Made by a program: the position numbers and the translations under genes. A stretch of 64,000 bases of DNA from contig NZ_VTRU01000005.1 in the NCBI RefSeq assembly GCF_008274625.1, positions 248,001 through 312,000 on the forward strand, read 5' to 3'. Positions 25,304 through 34,242 of the stretch are shown one piece after another. Position 1 is the stretch's first letter; each line of letters starts with the position of its first letter. The DNA comes from Chryseobacterium panacisoli (GTDB lineage: Bacteria > Bacteroidota > Bacteroidia > Flavobacteriales > Weeksellaceae). A model generated the notes under the pieces. It saw only the letters and a program-made list of their open reading frames with translations, was not told the DNA's origin and made no database searches.

Positions 25304-28300
25304 TTATCTATACGCAGATGCTTTACCATATCCTTCAAAAGTAACATCATGGCCAGCATTTCTAACATCTTCCAAAGCTAGCCGTTCTCTTATTACTCCT
25401 GTTTTTCCATCTTCTAATGTTCGTCCAACATTTATGTGGTATATATCTCCATCAGCATTTTTAAATGATGCATCCATTCTTCTCACATCTTTATGCCCTC
25501 CTAGGTCTTCTAATATTATTTCTGTTTTAGAACCTCCACCAATATGCTCTACTCCAGGTTTAGCTGTTTCTCTTGCTATGATTTCATCAATTTTAGCATT
25601 ATGATCACCAGTTCCTTTACTCTTAGGGCCTGGCTTTTGATAAGGGGTACCATCTTTTTTAGTTTTTCCTGCCCATCTTTGCCCGGCTAAACCAAATATA
25701 TCTAAATAATTGTTAGAATCATGAACATATGCATAGATATTATAACCTCCATCAATATCTATCGGATCTTTACTAATATATAAACCACTGTTTACATCAT
25801 AATATCTTAATCTATTATAGCAAAGATCAATTTCAACATCATAATACTGTCCCTGATAACGGAAAGGCACAAAATTTCCAACACCAATTTCAACTTTTAT
25901 ATCTCCATAAATATTAAGCTCTCTCTCCCAAATCTTTTCTCCTTTTTCAGTGTAAACCTGTATTGGCGTTCCTAAATAATCATTAACAATCGTGTAACAT
26001 TCATTATCTATTATTTTCGCACTTGGTACATGACTTCCTCTTTCATACACCCAGGTCACCACATTCTCCACAGGTTCTTTTCCCACAATGATATTTCCGT
26101 CATCATCTACAACCGTTACAGAAACTTCTTCAGCATCATAACTCCATTCATGCAGAAGAACATTACCATCCCAAATATAACGAGTTATTTTCTTTAGGCC
26201 AATTTTTGAGGTTCTTCTTCCGAGGGCATCATACTCAAAGCTTACCTCTTTGCCGTCGGGGCGTTTTACTTTAGCCAGCATCCCATTAGCATTCCAGGAA
26301 TACGCCCAGTCTCCGGAAGACCATTCCGGGTTTTGTATTTCTGTTGGAGAGTCTTCGGTTACATCGGGTAAAGCAGCTCCATCCGGCAGTTTCGGACTGT
26401 TCAGCCAATCTGAAGCAATGGTTTTATAATAAGGATGTGTATTCTCCTGTTCTTCTTTATGCTCCGGTTTGGCATCGTTGATGGGCCGTTTACTTTTTAA
26501 CAATAAATTTCCTTCTTCATCGTAATGGTAAAACCAGTTTTTATCGCGCATCAGCTTTCCTCCTTCGTCGTATACGCGGTCAGTCTGCCGGGCACTTTCA
26601 TATAAACATCCCGTAGCATCCGGATTTTTGTACTGTACTTCTCCGTTCGAATATTCTGCAGCAACAAGGCTTCCGAAAGCATCGTAATCAAATCTTGTTC
26701 TTCCTCCTGTCACCCTGTCCAGCGTATGCAGCAATCGGCTTCCGGCTCCCCAGTCATAATCTTTATGGAAGGTAGTATTGGCTTTATTCACTATTACTTT
26801 CTGACTTACCGGCATTCCGATATGATCAAGTTCAAAAGTGCTTTCTACCCCGCCGGTCATTTCACGGGAATGCATCTGTCCGTTCCGGCTGATCTCAAGA
26901 TTCATCTGCCAGGGTGCATGCACTTCCGGAATAGTGGCAGTTACCGTTTTAAGCTGTCCCAGATCATTATAAGAATAGTCTACTTCGGCTCCTAAGCTAC
27001 TTTTCAAACCGATCAGATTTGCCTGAGTGTCATATTCATATTGAATGGTGTACGCACCCTGTTTTTCACTGGTGATCTGTCCTAATTTATTTCTCTGAAA
27101 AGCTACACTGCTGTTTTCATTATCTGCTTTAACCAATAATCCTGAGGAGTCATACTGATAGGCTTCCCAGGTTCCGTCGGGATAATGGGTCTGTGTTAAT
27201 CTTCCGCCCAGATCATATTCATAAAAAATATCTTTTCCGTGGGGAGTTCTGGTTTGGGTGACCATTCCGTCTTTATCTCTTACAAAGAACTTTTTCTGGC
27301 CGTCAAAACCTGTCTCCCCGGTGACTTCGTCATTATAGTTTCTTTCAAACTGGTAAACTTCTCCTTTTTCATTGGTAATTCTCATCAGATTTTCATAAGC
27401 ATCATATCCGAAAACCAACGTTTCTTCTTTTTTATGAGAAAGAGCATTCCTGCGGACCTGACGTTTAAGCCTTCCCATTGGCGTATAGCTCATCAGCCAT
27501 TCTGCGCGCCCATCGGTAGCATACACCGGAAGATCATAGGCGTCGTAACGAAGTTTTAGTGGCAACTGCCCCTGTTCATTCACTTCTACAACCCTTCCCA
27601 TTTTATCTCTGTTCCAAAGGACTCTGTTTAGAGGTTTGGGGCTGAAAACCAATAATCTTCCATATTCATCATACTTCCAATATTGCTCAGCTCCTATTGT
27701 ATTGGTAAGCTGAATAAGCTGACCTCTCTTATTATATTCGTAAGATGTTGTAATATGTTCTTTTATGCTTTTTTCGGGAAGTCTGCCACCGTCTGCATAT
27801 TCATAATAAACACTTTCTTCGGCAGGATCGGTATAGCTTATCAGTTTTCCCTCATCATCATAGATCCATGTTTCCGAAGCTCCCGAAGGGGAGAAACGGG
27901 CAATTACCTGTCCGAATTCATTGTACTGATAATGGTATTCTTCTCCATCCGGAGTATGGAAAATTTTAATATTTCCCATTTCATCATAGGTATACCCCTG
28001 GACACGTCCTTCAGGCGTTCCTATCATCTTTAGTTCGTTGTGCGCTGTAAAATCGTACCATGTTTCTCCACCCTCTCCATCTACTTTCTTGTAAACCAGA
28101 AAGTTTTCATCGTAATGATATTCCTCTGTTTTATTGTTTTGCTTTGGATAGATAACTTCTGTAAAGCCTTCCTCATCATGGTAATGAAGTTTCCCTTCCA
28201 TGTATCCATCCGTACCTGTGGTATGAACTACTCTTCCGTTTTTGTCATATTCCCACTGATAGCTCATTCCGTTCCGGTTAGTTCTTCTCACAACATGGTT

Positions 28301-30058
28301 TTCTCCATCATAGTCAAATACAATGGCCTTTTTATGAATATCCCAGACATGGGTAAGATTTCCCCGCTCATCATAATCGTAGCGAACCTGCAGGTCTCTC
28401 TGCTTTTTATAACAGTAATATACTTCTGTAACTTTTTTATATTCCGGGTGGATCACAGTTTCTATACTGTACCCACTTTTAACATCTTTTATACTTTTCA
28501 GTACAATGTTCCGGTCTTCATACTCATATTCCCTGATTGTTCCGTCACCATATTCAATACGAATCACCTTATAAATTGTTCCTTCCGAAACATGATGGAA
28601 ACGTTTATAGGTATAAATATCAGTTCCTTTACGGATCACCCAAATATTGCTGCTTGGTCTGTACTGCCATATCTTTTGATCTCTGAAATAGGTCATTTCT
28701 TCTCCGATCTCAGGTGCAGGAATCAACATTGCTATATTTTCGTCCGGATGCATCCAACCGGCAAACTTATTGTCTTCTTCAGGAAGAATAAACAGGTCAT
28801 GATTATTGAAGACTCCATTTCCTAAAGGACCAAAATCATAAGGCCGGTCGCTATGCCAGATATTTCTCCAACTTAAAGGTATATTGCCCTGAATAATAAA
28901 ATCTTCCCATTCGAAAACCATGGCACCGGTTGCAAAATTCACAGGTTCAAGGCCGTAATGACATAATTTTTTGGATAAGGCATTGGCCAATTTAAATTTA
29001 TTGAAAGGAGCTTTTTTAAGGACACTGTTGTTCAGTTTTTTTAAACCATTAGCTCCCAGTTTTCCTATTTTCTTAGTTAAGCTTCTCATTAAAAACATTC
29101 CTGCAAGACGCATCAGCATTTCTCCGGGGGTGTAGACATGGGGAACAAAAGCTCCCCCTACCAATACAGGACCTCCCGTATTGATCTGGATATACATACT
29201 TGAAAAGTTATTATAGAAAGCAAAGTAAGCCAGTGGATTTTTCTTTGGTTTATCTGGCATGGCAGGGAGCATAGTCATCCCGAAGGGGAATCCCATACAG
29301 GTAAGAACCTGTTGCGGCTGGTTTCCGCTCATTTTACTTCCCTGCGCCAAAACAGTTTGCGAACCATAGTACACTTCTCCTTCGTGTGGTGCCTCCTGAG
29401 GAAAGGGAATTAAATACACAGGAATTAATGACGTGATATGCCTGAATGGAATTACAACTCCCATTACACTTGTAGTTGTGGTGGCTTTGTGTCTTCCGTG
29501 AACGTATATTGAGCCTCCCATCGGAATACTTTCCGGTAGTGACGGCATCAGATTTCTTGCGAACTGTGGAATTGGAATGGTAATCGTAATGTAATCCATG
29601 ATGTCAAAAACAATTCCGATAAAAGGATGTGGCAATGGCAGTGGGATCAGCATAAATGATGGTGGCGGCGGAATCAGTGTCCAGTGGATATCAATGGCCA
29701 GCACAATATCAAAATGCTTGCTTGTATGCTGAATTGCGGTGGAAGGCATTGCCGGTGTATTAACTTTGATCAGCTTCACCTTACTTTCCGGAGCTGCTTT
29801 TTCGGCAGCCACAGCACTTTCTCCACCTCCTCCGCCACTGCTTTTCTGCGGGTCACTGTCTCCTCCGGCTAAGGATTTAACCATAGATACAGGGTTCAGG
29901 GAATCAACATTATTTTTCATCCCGTTCTTCCATCCCTGCTTGGTTTTGTCCCAGCTAACCGAAGTAACGTCTGCGTTTACCTTCAGGGAGCGGTCAGGAT
30001 TCATATCCGGTTTTGCAACCTTGATGGGTTTTACTGTTTTTTTATTCAGATCTGCCAT
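25304..30058 (-). CDS. RHS-repeat toxin with PAAR-like N-terminal region (T6SS effector)
   Basis: 1584 aa. Residues 1-100 are basic and disordered. Residues ~110-330 are unusually Pro/Ile-rich (HWTLIPPPPSFMLIPLPLPH, YITITIPIPQF) with a PAAR-like character. Next come a DUF6531-type segment (EPVNFATGAMVFEWEDFIIQ) and many YD/RHS repeats of the form YDERGNLTHVWD, EYDKNGRVVHTTGTDG and YDALGRRTS. The core closes with NRLRYYDVNSGLYISKDPID and YLDIFGLAGQ. The last ~125 residues are the variable tip, with EHIGGGSKTEIIL, DVRRMDASFKNADGDIYHIN and VIRERLALEDVRNAG. This may be a restriction-fold nuclease, unproven. An immunity gene follows. It belongs to an operon with VgrG and a TPR protein. Confidence 0.88.
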   Translation of the reverse strand: MADLNKKTVKPIKVAKPDMNPDRSLKVNADVTSVSWDKTKQGWKNGMKNNVDSLNPVSMVKSLAGGDSDPQKSSGGGGGESAVAAEKAAPESKVKLIKVNTPAMPSTAIQHTSKHFDIVLAIDIHWTLIPPPPSFMLIPLPLPHPFIGIVFDIMDYITITIPIPQFARNLMPSLPESIPMGGSIYVHGRHKATTTTSVMGVVIPFRHITSLIPVYLIPFPQEAPHEGEVYYGSQTVLAQGSKMSGNQPQQVLTCMGFPFGMTMLPAMPDKPKKNPLAYFAFYNNFSSMYIQINTGGPVLVGGAFVPHVYTPGEMLMRLAGMFLMRSLTKKIGKLGANGLKKLNNSVLKKAPFNKFKLANALSKKLCHYGLEPVNFATGAMVFEWEDFIIQGNIPLSWRNIWHSDRPYDFGPLGNGVFNNHDLFILPEEDNKFAGWMHPDENIAMLIPAPEIGEEMTYFRDQKIWQYRPSSNIWVIRKGTDIYTYKRFHHVSEGTIYKVIRIEYGDGTIREYEYEDRNIVLKSIKDVKSGYSIETVIHPEYKKVTEVYYCYKKQRDLQVRYDYDERGNLTHVWDIHKKAIVFDYDGENHVVRRTNRNGMSYQWEYDKNGRVVHTTGTDGYMEGKLHYHDEEGFTEVIYPKQNNKTEEYHYDENFLVYKKVDGEGGETWYDFTAHNELKMIGTPEGRVQGYTYDEMGNIKIFHTPDGEEYHYQYNEFGQVIARFSPSGASETWIYDDEGKLISYTDPAEESVYYEYADGGRLPEKSIKEHITTSYEYNKRGQLIQLTNTIGAEQYWKYDEYGRLLVFSPKPLNRVLWNRDKMGRVVEVNEQGQLPLKLRYDAYDLPVYATDGRAEWLMSYTPMGRLKRQVRRNALSHKKEETLVFGYDAYENLMRITNEKGEVYQFERNYNDEVTGETGFDGQKKFFVRDKDGMVTQTRTPHGKDIFYEYDLGGRLTQTHYPDGTWEAYQYDSSGLLVKADNENSSVAFQRNKLGQITSEKQGAYTIQYEYDTQANLIGLKSSLGAEVDYSYNDLGQLKTVTATIPEVHAPWQMNLEISRNGQMHSREMTGGVESTFELDHIGMPVSQKVIVNKANTTFHKDYDWGAGSRLLHTLDRVTGGRTRFDYDAFGSLVAAEYSNGEVQYKNPDATGCLYESARQTDRVYDEGGKLMRDKNWFYHYDEEGNLLLKSKRPINDAKPEHKEEQENTHPYYKTIASDWLNSPKLPDGAALPDVTEDSPTEIQNPEWSSGDWAYSWNANGMLAKVKRPDGKEVSFEYDALGRRTSKIGLKKITRYIWDGNVLLHEWSYDAEEVSVTVVDDDGNIIVGKEPVENVVTWVYERGSHVPSAKIIDNECYTIVNDYLGTPIQVYTEKGEKIWERELNIYGDIKVEIGVGNFVPFRYQGQYYDVEIDLCYNRLRYYDVNSGLYISKDPIDIDGGYNIYAYVHDSNNYLDIFGLAGQRWAGKTKKDGTPYQKPGPKSKGTGDHNAKIDEIIARETAKPGVEHIGGGSKTEIILEDLGGHKDVRRMDASFKNADGDIYHINVGRTLEDGKTGVIRERLALEDVRNAGHDVTFEGYGKASAYR

Positions 30059-30076
30059 GATTCTTTTAATTTGAGA

Positions 30077-31336
30077 TTACCCTGCTTTTGGCCTTTCTAC
30101 ACTCACTCTCCAGTCATCACCAAAATAAGCTTTCATTTCACTGTCAAGTATTGTTTTTTTATCATGATTACCTTCGTACTTGAGAATCAGCATTGAGGCT
30201 ACAAACCGCAGGCTGCTCTGGTCCCGTACCGAAGGATCCATTAATTTTGCTATATCGAGGCATTTTTCAAAATACCTTATCATTTTATCTTTTGTCAACA
30301 CAGTATCATTCAATGTTCCGATAATTCTGTAACATTCAATAACCATTGCATATTCTCCTATCTTTTGTGCAGTTTCTGCGGCTTTTTCAAATATTTTTTC
30401 TGCTTTGGATTTTTTGGAATTTCCTAACAGATGGCTTCCGTAATTCATATACATCTGAACTTCCAATGGCGAGTCAGGCTCTACTTCTTCAAATATAGTC
30501 CGGTAAGTATCTTCTGCCCTGTCCTTTTTCTTATCTGCTGTATATGACTGGGTCAGCATAAAATAAGCAGAAATCTCTCCCTGTTTATTTTTCTGTTCTT
30601 TAGCCAGTTTTACTGCTGTTTTTAAGGCATGTTCCGCTTCTTTGAATCTTTCTTTGCTTAAATGATTACTCGCTATAAGAATCTGCTGCTGAAAATCCGT
30701 ATCCGGGCTGTTTTTTTTCCGGTTAGTGTGAGCTGCAGTATTCTGCATCAACTGATGAATATCCACTTCTACCCTGAAACTGTACGCTGAAGAAATCTGT
30801 GGTAGTGTTCTGTGGGTGTGATGTTCTGCCCAGACCAGTTTAATATCTTTATTTTCTGACATTTCACATATCTTACACCATTCTTTCACCCAAAGAGACA
30901 ATTCTTCTGTATCACTGATTCTGAGTGGAGCAATGTATAAGTAGATTCTGGAATCCTTAATATTCGGGAAGTTTTTCTTTAATTCCAGTAAAGGATAAAA
31001 CGCTTTGTAAGCATCTGTTTTAAAGGTCTTCTCCGGATCTTTGAAGTTCCATTGCGGAATATTTTCTTCACTTTTTTTCAGCATTTCGTAGAACTCGGTC
31101 CATTCATCCAGTAATGTCTGTCCAAAGGATTTCATCCCGTTAAATTCCTGATAATGGAGTAAAAAAATATCATCCCCTTCTTCATCTTCGGAAAGTTTTG
31201 ACTTAATAAATCCGTCAAAAAGATCAGTTTCATGTTTTTCTCCTATACAGATCAGCATAGGTTTTTTTTCGTTCTTTGAAACGACCTTCTGCCATTGCCT
31301 TTTTAATTTCACCAACTCCAAATCTACCGGATTCAT
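30077..31336 (-). CDS. TPR protein between VgrG and RHS genes (probable effector adaptor)
   Basis: 419 aa, no signal peptide. Residues 1-180 are a domain of alternating strands and helices with PMLICIGEKHETDLFDGF and WAEHHTHRTLPQISSAYS. Residues ~225-390 are TPR-like helix pairs (AEHALKTAVKLAKEQKNKQG, AEDTYRTIFEEVEPDSPLE, AEKIFEKAAETAQKIGEYA). It sits between VgrG and RHS, with 6 and 18 bp spacing. Adaptors in this position help load the effector onto VgrG in other systems; that role is inferred here. Confidence 0.75.
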   Translation of the reverse strand: MNPVDLELVKLKRQWQKVVSKNEKKPMLICIGEKHETDLFDGFIKSKLSEDEEGDDIFLLHYQEFNGMKSFGQTLLDEWTEFYEMLKKSEENIPQWNFKDPEKTFKTDAYKAFYPLLELKKNFPNIKDSRIYLYIAPLRISDTEELSLWVKEWCKICEMSENKDIKLVWAEHHTHRTLPQISSAYSFRVEVDIHQLMQNTAAHTNRKKNSPDTDFQQQILIASNHLSKERFKEAEHALKTAVKLAKEQKNKQGEISAYFMLTQSYTADKKKDRAEDTYRTIFEEVEPDSPLEVQMYMNYGSHLLGNSKKSKAEKIFEKAAETAQKIGEYAMVIECYRIIGTLNDTVLTKDKMIRYFEKCLDIAKLMDPSVRDQSSLRFVASMLILKYEGNHDKKTILDSEMKAYFGDDWRVSVERPKAG

Positions 31337-31342
31337 CTGCTT

Positions 31343-33505
31343 TTAATTCAGTTTTACAGTTCCACTTACAATATTTGTTTCACTTCCGCCACCCACATTT
31401 ATTTTTCCTCCGCTGCTGAGATTGGCTTCCGTATCTCCTCTCATTGAAAGGGTTTTGGTTCCGATATCCAGGGTATCTGATTTGATGCCGACTCCGGAAG
31501 TAGGATCACCATCTTCAGGACCTACTCCAACACCGATACTTGTAGTTCCCCCAACTCCGATATTAACTCCCTGCACAAATATTTCTTTTCCTTTGATCTG
31601 AATATTTCCATCTTTATCCATATAAATAGAGCTGCTTCCACAGTTCAGGGTAATGGAAATTTTACTGTCTATACTTATATTTCCGGCACCATCCAGAAAA
31701 ACGGAGTTCTGGTCTTTATCTCTCACAGTAATTCCTCCGGCATCATCCAGACTCATGGTATGTCCGCTTTTACTGCTTAAACTTTTAATATTATTTCCGG
31801 TTCCTCCACCGCCGCCAACTCCACCGTGAAACATTCCTCCCATCACGAAAGGACGGTCAGGATGCTGATGGGCAAAGTTGACTACTACCTGATCACCTTC
31901 TTCCGGAATGGCCATAAACCCACGGTTTTTGCTTACTTTTTCGCTTCCACCACCATCGGGAGTCATCACACGGATGTATTCTGTAGTGGTAGAGCCGTTC
32001 TGCCAGTCAAACTGGACTTTAACTCTTCCCTGGTTTAAAGGGTCGGTATTGGAAATCACTTTGGCAAACTGTGCATCCGCTTTTGGAGTATGGAACTCAG
32101 GGCGGGGAATAAATCCTGTGTCAGAAGCTATTGCTTCAAATGTTCCGGTATAATATCCCCTTGCATCCACCTCATGATGCATATCTATAATCATCAGTTT
32201 GGTGAAATAGGTTGTTTCACTGCTTTCTGCTTTCCGCATTTCAATATCAGCGATACAGCCCGGATAGAGGAATGGCACTGTTGTAATACCTGAAATAACA
32301 AATACTTCTGAGGCTTTACTTCCTGCCGTTCCTTTCTGAGAGTTTTCTACATCCATAAAAGACACCGCTTTTATCGGAGCTACTCTCAATGAAGGGGTTG
32401 TAAAGGTTTTTTCTGAAATTTCGTAAGCTCTTTTAGCTATATCTGAAGTATGGCTAATTTTAGAGTTCCCTGCCGTTAATTTTTCATTTTTACTGCTGTT
32501 ATATCCATAAAATGAAGGATTTACGTGCTGGGCTTTCATTTTGATTTTTACATCACTCACACTGCTTCCGTAAGTAAGTTTCACAGGTTTTTCCTGAGGA
32601 GGAAGTTTCCCGAAATGCAGAACTTCGCCGTCATAATAAAACTGTTCTCCATACGCTTCTGCTATTCTTGCCAGATAGTTGTAATGGGTTTCTTCATATT
32701 GTGAGCTGTACGAAACGTTTCCGTGTGCAGCATCTACTCTGAAATCAAAGGCGTTCTGTCCCAGACCTTCTTTGATGACCTGATCTGCAATACTGTTCAG
32801 ACTGATCTCCTGAGCTCCGCCAAAACTCTGAATGTGAGGCGCTGCATCTAAAAGAACAGTAGGACTTGAACCGGTAAGAACAATATTTCCCAGACTTCCT
32901 TTTTCCTGACTGAAACCTACTTCGGTAATTACTCCTACAAAGTTTCTTTCAGGGCCGTCTTCAACGTCTTTGTATCTGAAAATTACTGTAATTCTTTTTC
33001 CCAGAAAGTTCTGAGCTTCTTCCAGGTTGTGGTTTTCCGAGCTTCCCAGCGTATCGTGAGCCAGCATAAGATCAAACTCATGATGCTTCACAGCACTTTG
33101 TTTTAGCTGAAAATGTTTGAAATGCTTGATTACTTTTCCGTCAATTACAATTTCAAGCTTTATTACACGGTTGATTCCTGCTACCTGATTGCCAGGGATT
33201 GTATTGGCGTTATAGATTCCGGAAGTAGGCTGTTTGGACCATACTTTATCTTCTACCAATGTAGGTGGATTAGGCTGTTTAACCTGATTCATAAACATTT
33301 GGGAGCCGCTTTGAACCATCCCGGTGTAAGCCTGCGCCTGAACCATTTTTTCCGTAGCTTTTTTTACAGTTCCGCTTGATTTTTCCTGTACTTTCTGGGT
33401 AGCTTTGCTTACTGCCTGATCTTTCAGGGACTGTTTTAGATTATCTGCAGCTGGAATTTTATCTTTGGAAACAGGCATTTTAGATGAATGATCGTCCTGA
33501 AACAT
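31343..33505 (-). CDS. vgrG: VgrG-type spike protein of a type VI secretion system
   Basis: 720 aa, shorter than many proteobacterial VgrGs but normal for Bacteroidetes. The N-terminal ~100 residues are a Lys/Gln-rich extension. Then come gp27-like domains (YNYLARIAEAYGEQFYYDGE, HFGKLPPQEKPVKLTYGSSV). An OB-fold/gp5-like part follows (AKVISNTDPLNQGRVKVQFD, then IRVMTPDGGGSEKV and RGFMAIPEEGDQVVVNFAH). The end is a Gly-rich beta-helix spike (SGHTMSLDDAGGITVRDKDQ and onward, IGVGGTTSIGVGVGPEDG). It leads the operon VgrG-TPR-RHS-immunity. No T6SS sheath or membrane genes are in the window, so they must be elsewhere. Confidence 0.9.
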   Translation of the reverse strand: MFQDDHSSKMPVSKDKIPAADNLKQSLKDQAVSKATQKVQEKSSGTVKKATEKMVQAQAYTGMVQSGSQMFMNQVKQPNPPTLVEDKVWSKQPTSGIYNANTIPGNQVAGINRVIKLEIVIDGKVIKHFKHFQLKQSAVKHHEFDLMLAHDTLGSSENHNLEEAQNFLGKRITVIFRYKDVEDGPERNFVGVITEVGFSQEKGSLGNIVLTGSSPTVLLDAAPHIQSFGGAQEISLNSIADQVIKEGLGQNAFDFRVDAAHGNVSYSSQYEETHYNYLARIAEAYGEQFYYDGEVLHFGKLPPQEKPVKLTYGSSVSDVKIKMKAQHVNPSFYGYNSSKNEKLTAGNSKISHTSDIAKRAYEISEKTFTTPSLRVAPIKAVSFMDVENSQKGTAGSKASEVFVISGITTVPFLYPGCIADIEMRKAESSETTYFTKLMIIDMHHEVDARGYYTGTFEAIASDTGFIPRPEFHTPKADAQFAKVISNTDPLNQGRVKVQFDWQNGSTTTEYIRVMTPDGGGSEKVSKNRGFMAIPEEGDQVVVNFAHQHPDRPFVMGGMFHGGVGGGGGTGNNIKSLSSKSGHTMSLDDAGGITVRDKDQNSVFLDGAGNISIDSKISITLNCGSSSIYMDKDGNIQIKGKEIFVQGVNIGVGGTTSIGVGVGPEDGDPTSGVGIKSDTLDIGTKTLSMRGDTEANLSSGGKINVGGGSETNIVSGTVKLN

Positions 33506-34008
33506 AATTGTAATATTTTGATTGATTGGATGTCAAATTTTTTAAGGCTAAAATCTACCTGAACTAAAAAAGAACAGATACATTTTCATTATCCGGATTC
33601 TATCCTAAAGAATAAAATACGGATATGGGGATCAAAACAGGGCATAAATGTAATGAGTAAAAAGGTAAAGCAATTATTGTATTTACTTTACTCCCTGTTG
33701 AATTTCAGGATTTTTCCTGTTTATCGTGATGATATGCGAATTTTAATCATTATCAATTTTTTTTGTAATTGGGTTGGTGTTCTTACAAAGATAAAACGCT
33801 AATCTCTATTCAAAAAATTTTCAGTGAGTAATCTGAAATTTTGTAGTAGTTCTACGACTTTTAGTTAATAATTCTAGAATAAATGATTTAAACAAAAGAA
33901 ATAAATACCTCTTTATCAAATGGATATTTAACAACTTTTAATAAATAAAAACAATAAATTTATCACTTAAAATAGAAATAATCTAAAATAAGAGTGAATT
34001 CTGGCAAC
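33506..34008. other. Upstream region of vgrG
   Basis: About 500 bp without a gene. It holds a candidate promoter for vgrG (33786-33813) about 270 bp from the start codon, leaving a long 5' leader. Otherwise AT-rich and featureless. Confidence 0.45.
33786..33813 (-). promoter_or_regulatory. Candidate promoter of the vgrG operon
   Basis: On the minus strand TTG (33813-33811), 17 bases, then TATCTTTG (33793-33786), a full match to TAnnTTTG. The distance to the vgrG start is about 280 bp. Confidence 0.45.
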
Positions 34009-34050
34009 AAAAAAACCAGCTGCAAATAGTAAATTTACAGCTGGTTTTTT
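34009..34050. terminator. Bidirectional terminator between the S41 protease and vgrG
   Basis: A-run plus CCAGCTG (34010-34022) pairs with CAGCTGG plus T-run (34038-34050). It is usable from either side; the S41 gene ends about 200 bp to the right. Confidence 0.75.
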
Positions 34051-34085
34051 ATTTTAAACTTATCAAAAAATGTTATACCTATTAC

Positions 34086-34160
34086 AACCATTAAGAATGG
34101 GTTAAGAAATAAGTATAGTTAAGATTAATCATTCTGATTCTTAAGTTTAAAGCGAAGCTA
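34086..34160 (+). repeat. Dispersed intergenic repeat, copy A
   Basis: The sequence (ACCATTAAGA ... AAGTATAGTTAAGAT ... ATCATTCTGAT ... AAGCT) is matched, in reverse orientation and with scattered changes, at 54110-54183. A related head (AAACCATTAAGG) occurs at 50046-50057. All copies lie between genes. Confidence 0.7.
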
Positions 34161-34242
34161 TCTTAATATTCTCAATACCTTAATGCAATCTTAATGTTTC
34201 AAAAAATAAAAGTTCAAACAAATTCATTCAATAATAAAATCT

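Noticed and set aside
28040..28825. A long plus-strand open frame (261 codons)
   Set aside because: It lies entirely antisense to the RHS repeat region, where codon bias opens long antisense frames. Hydrophobic nonsense without family features.
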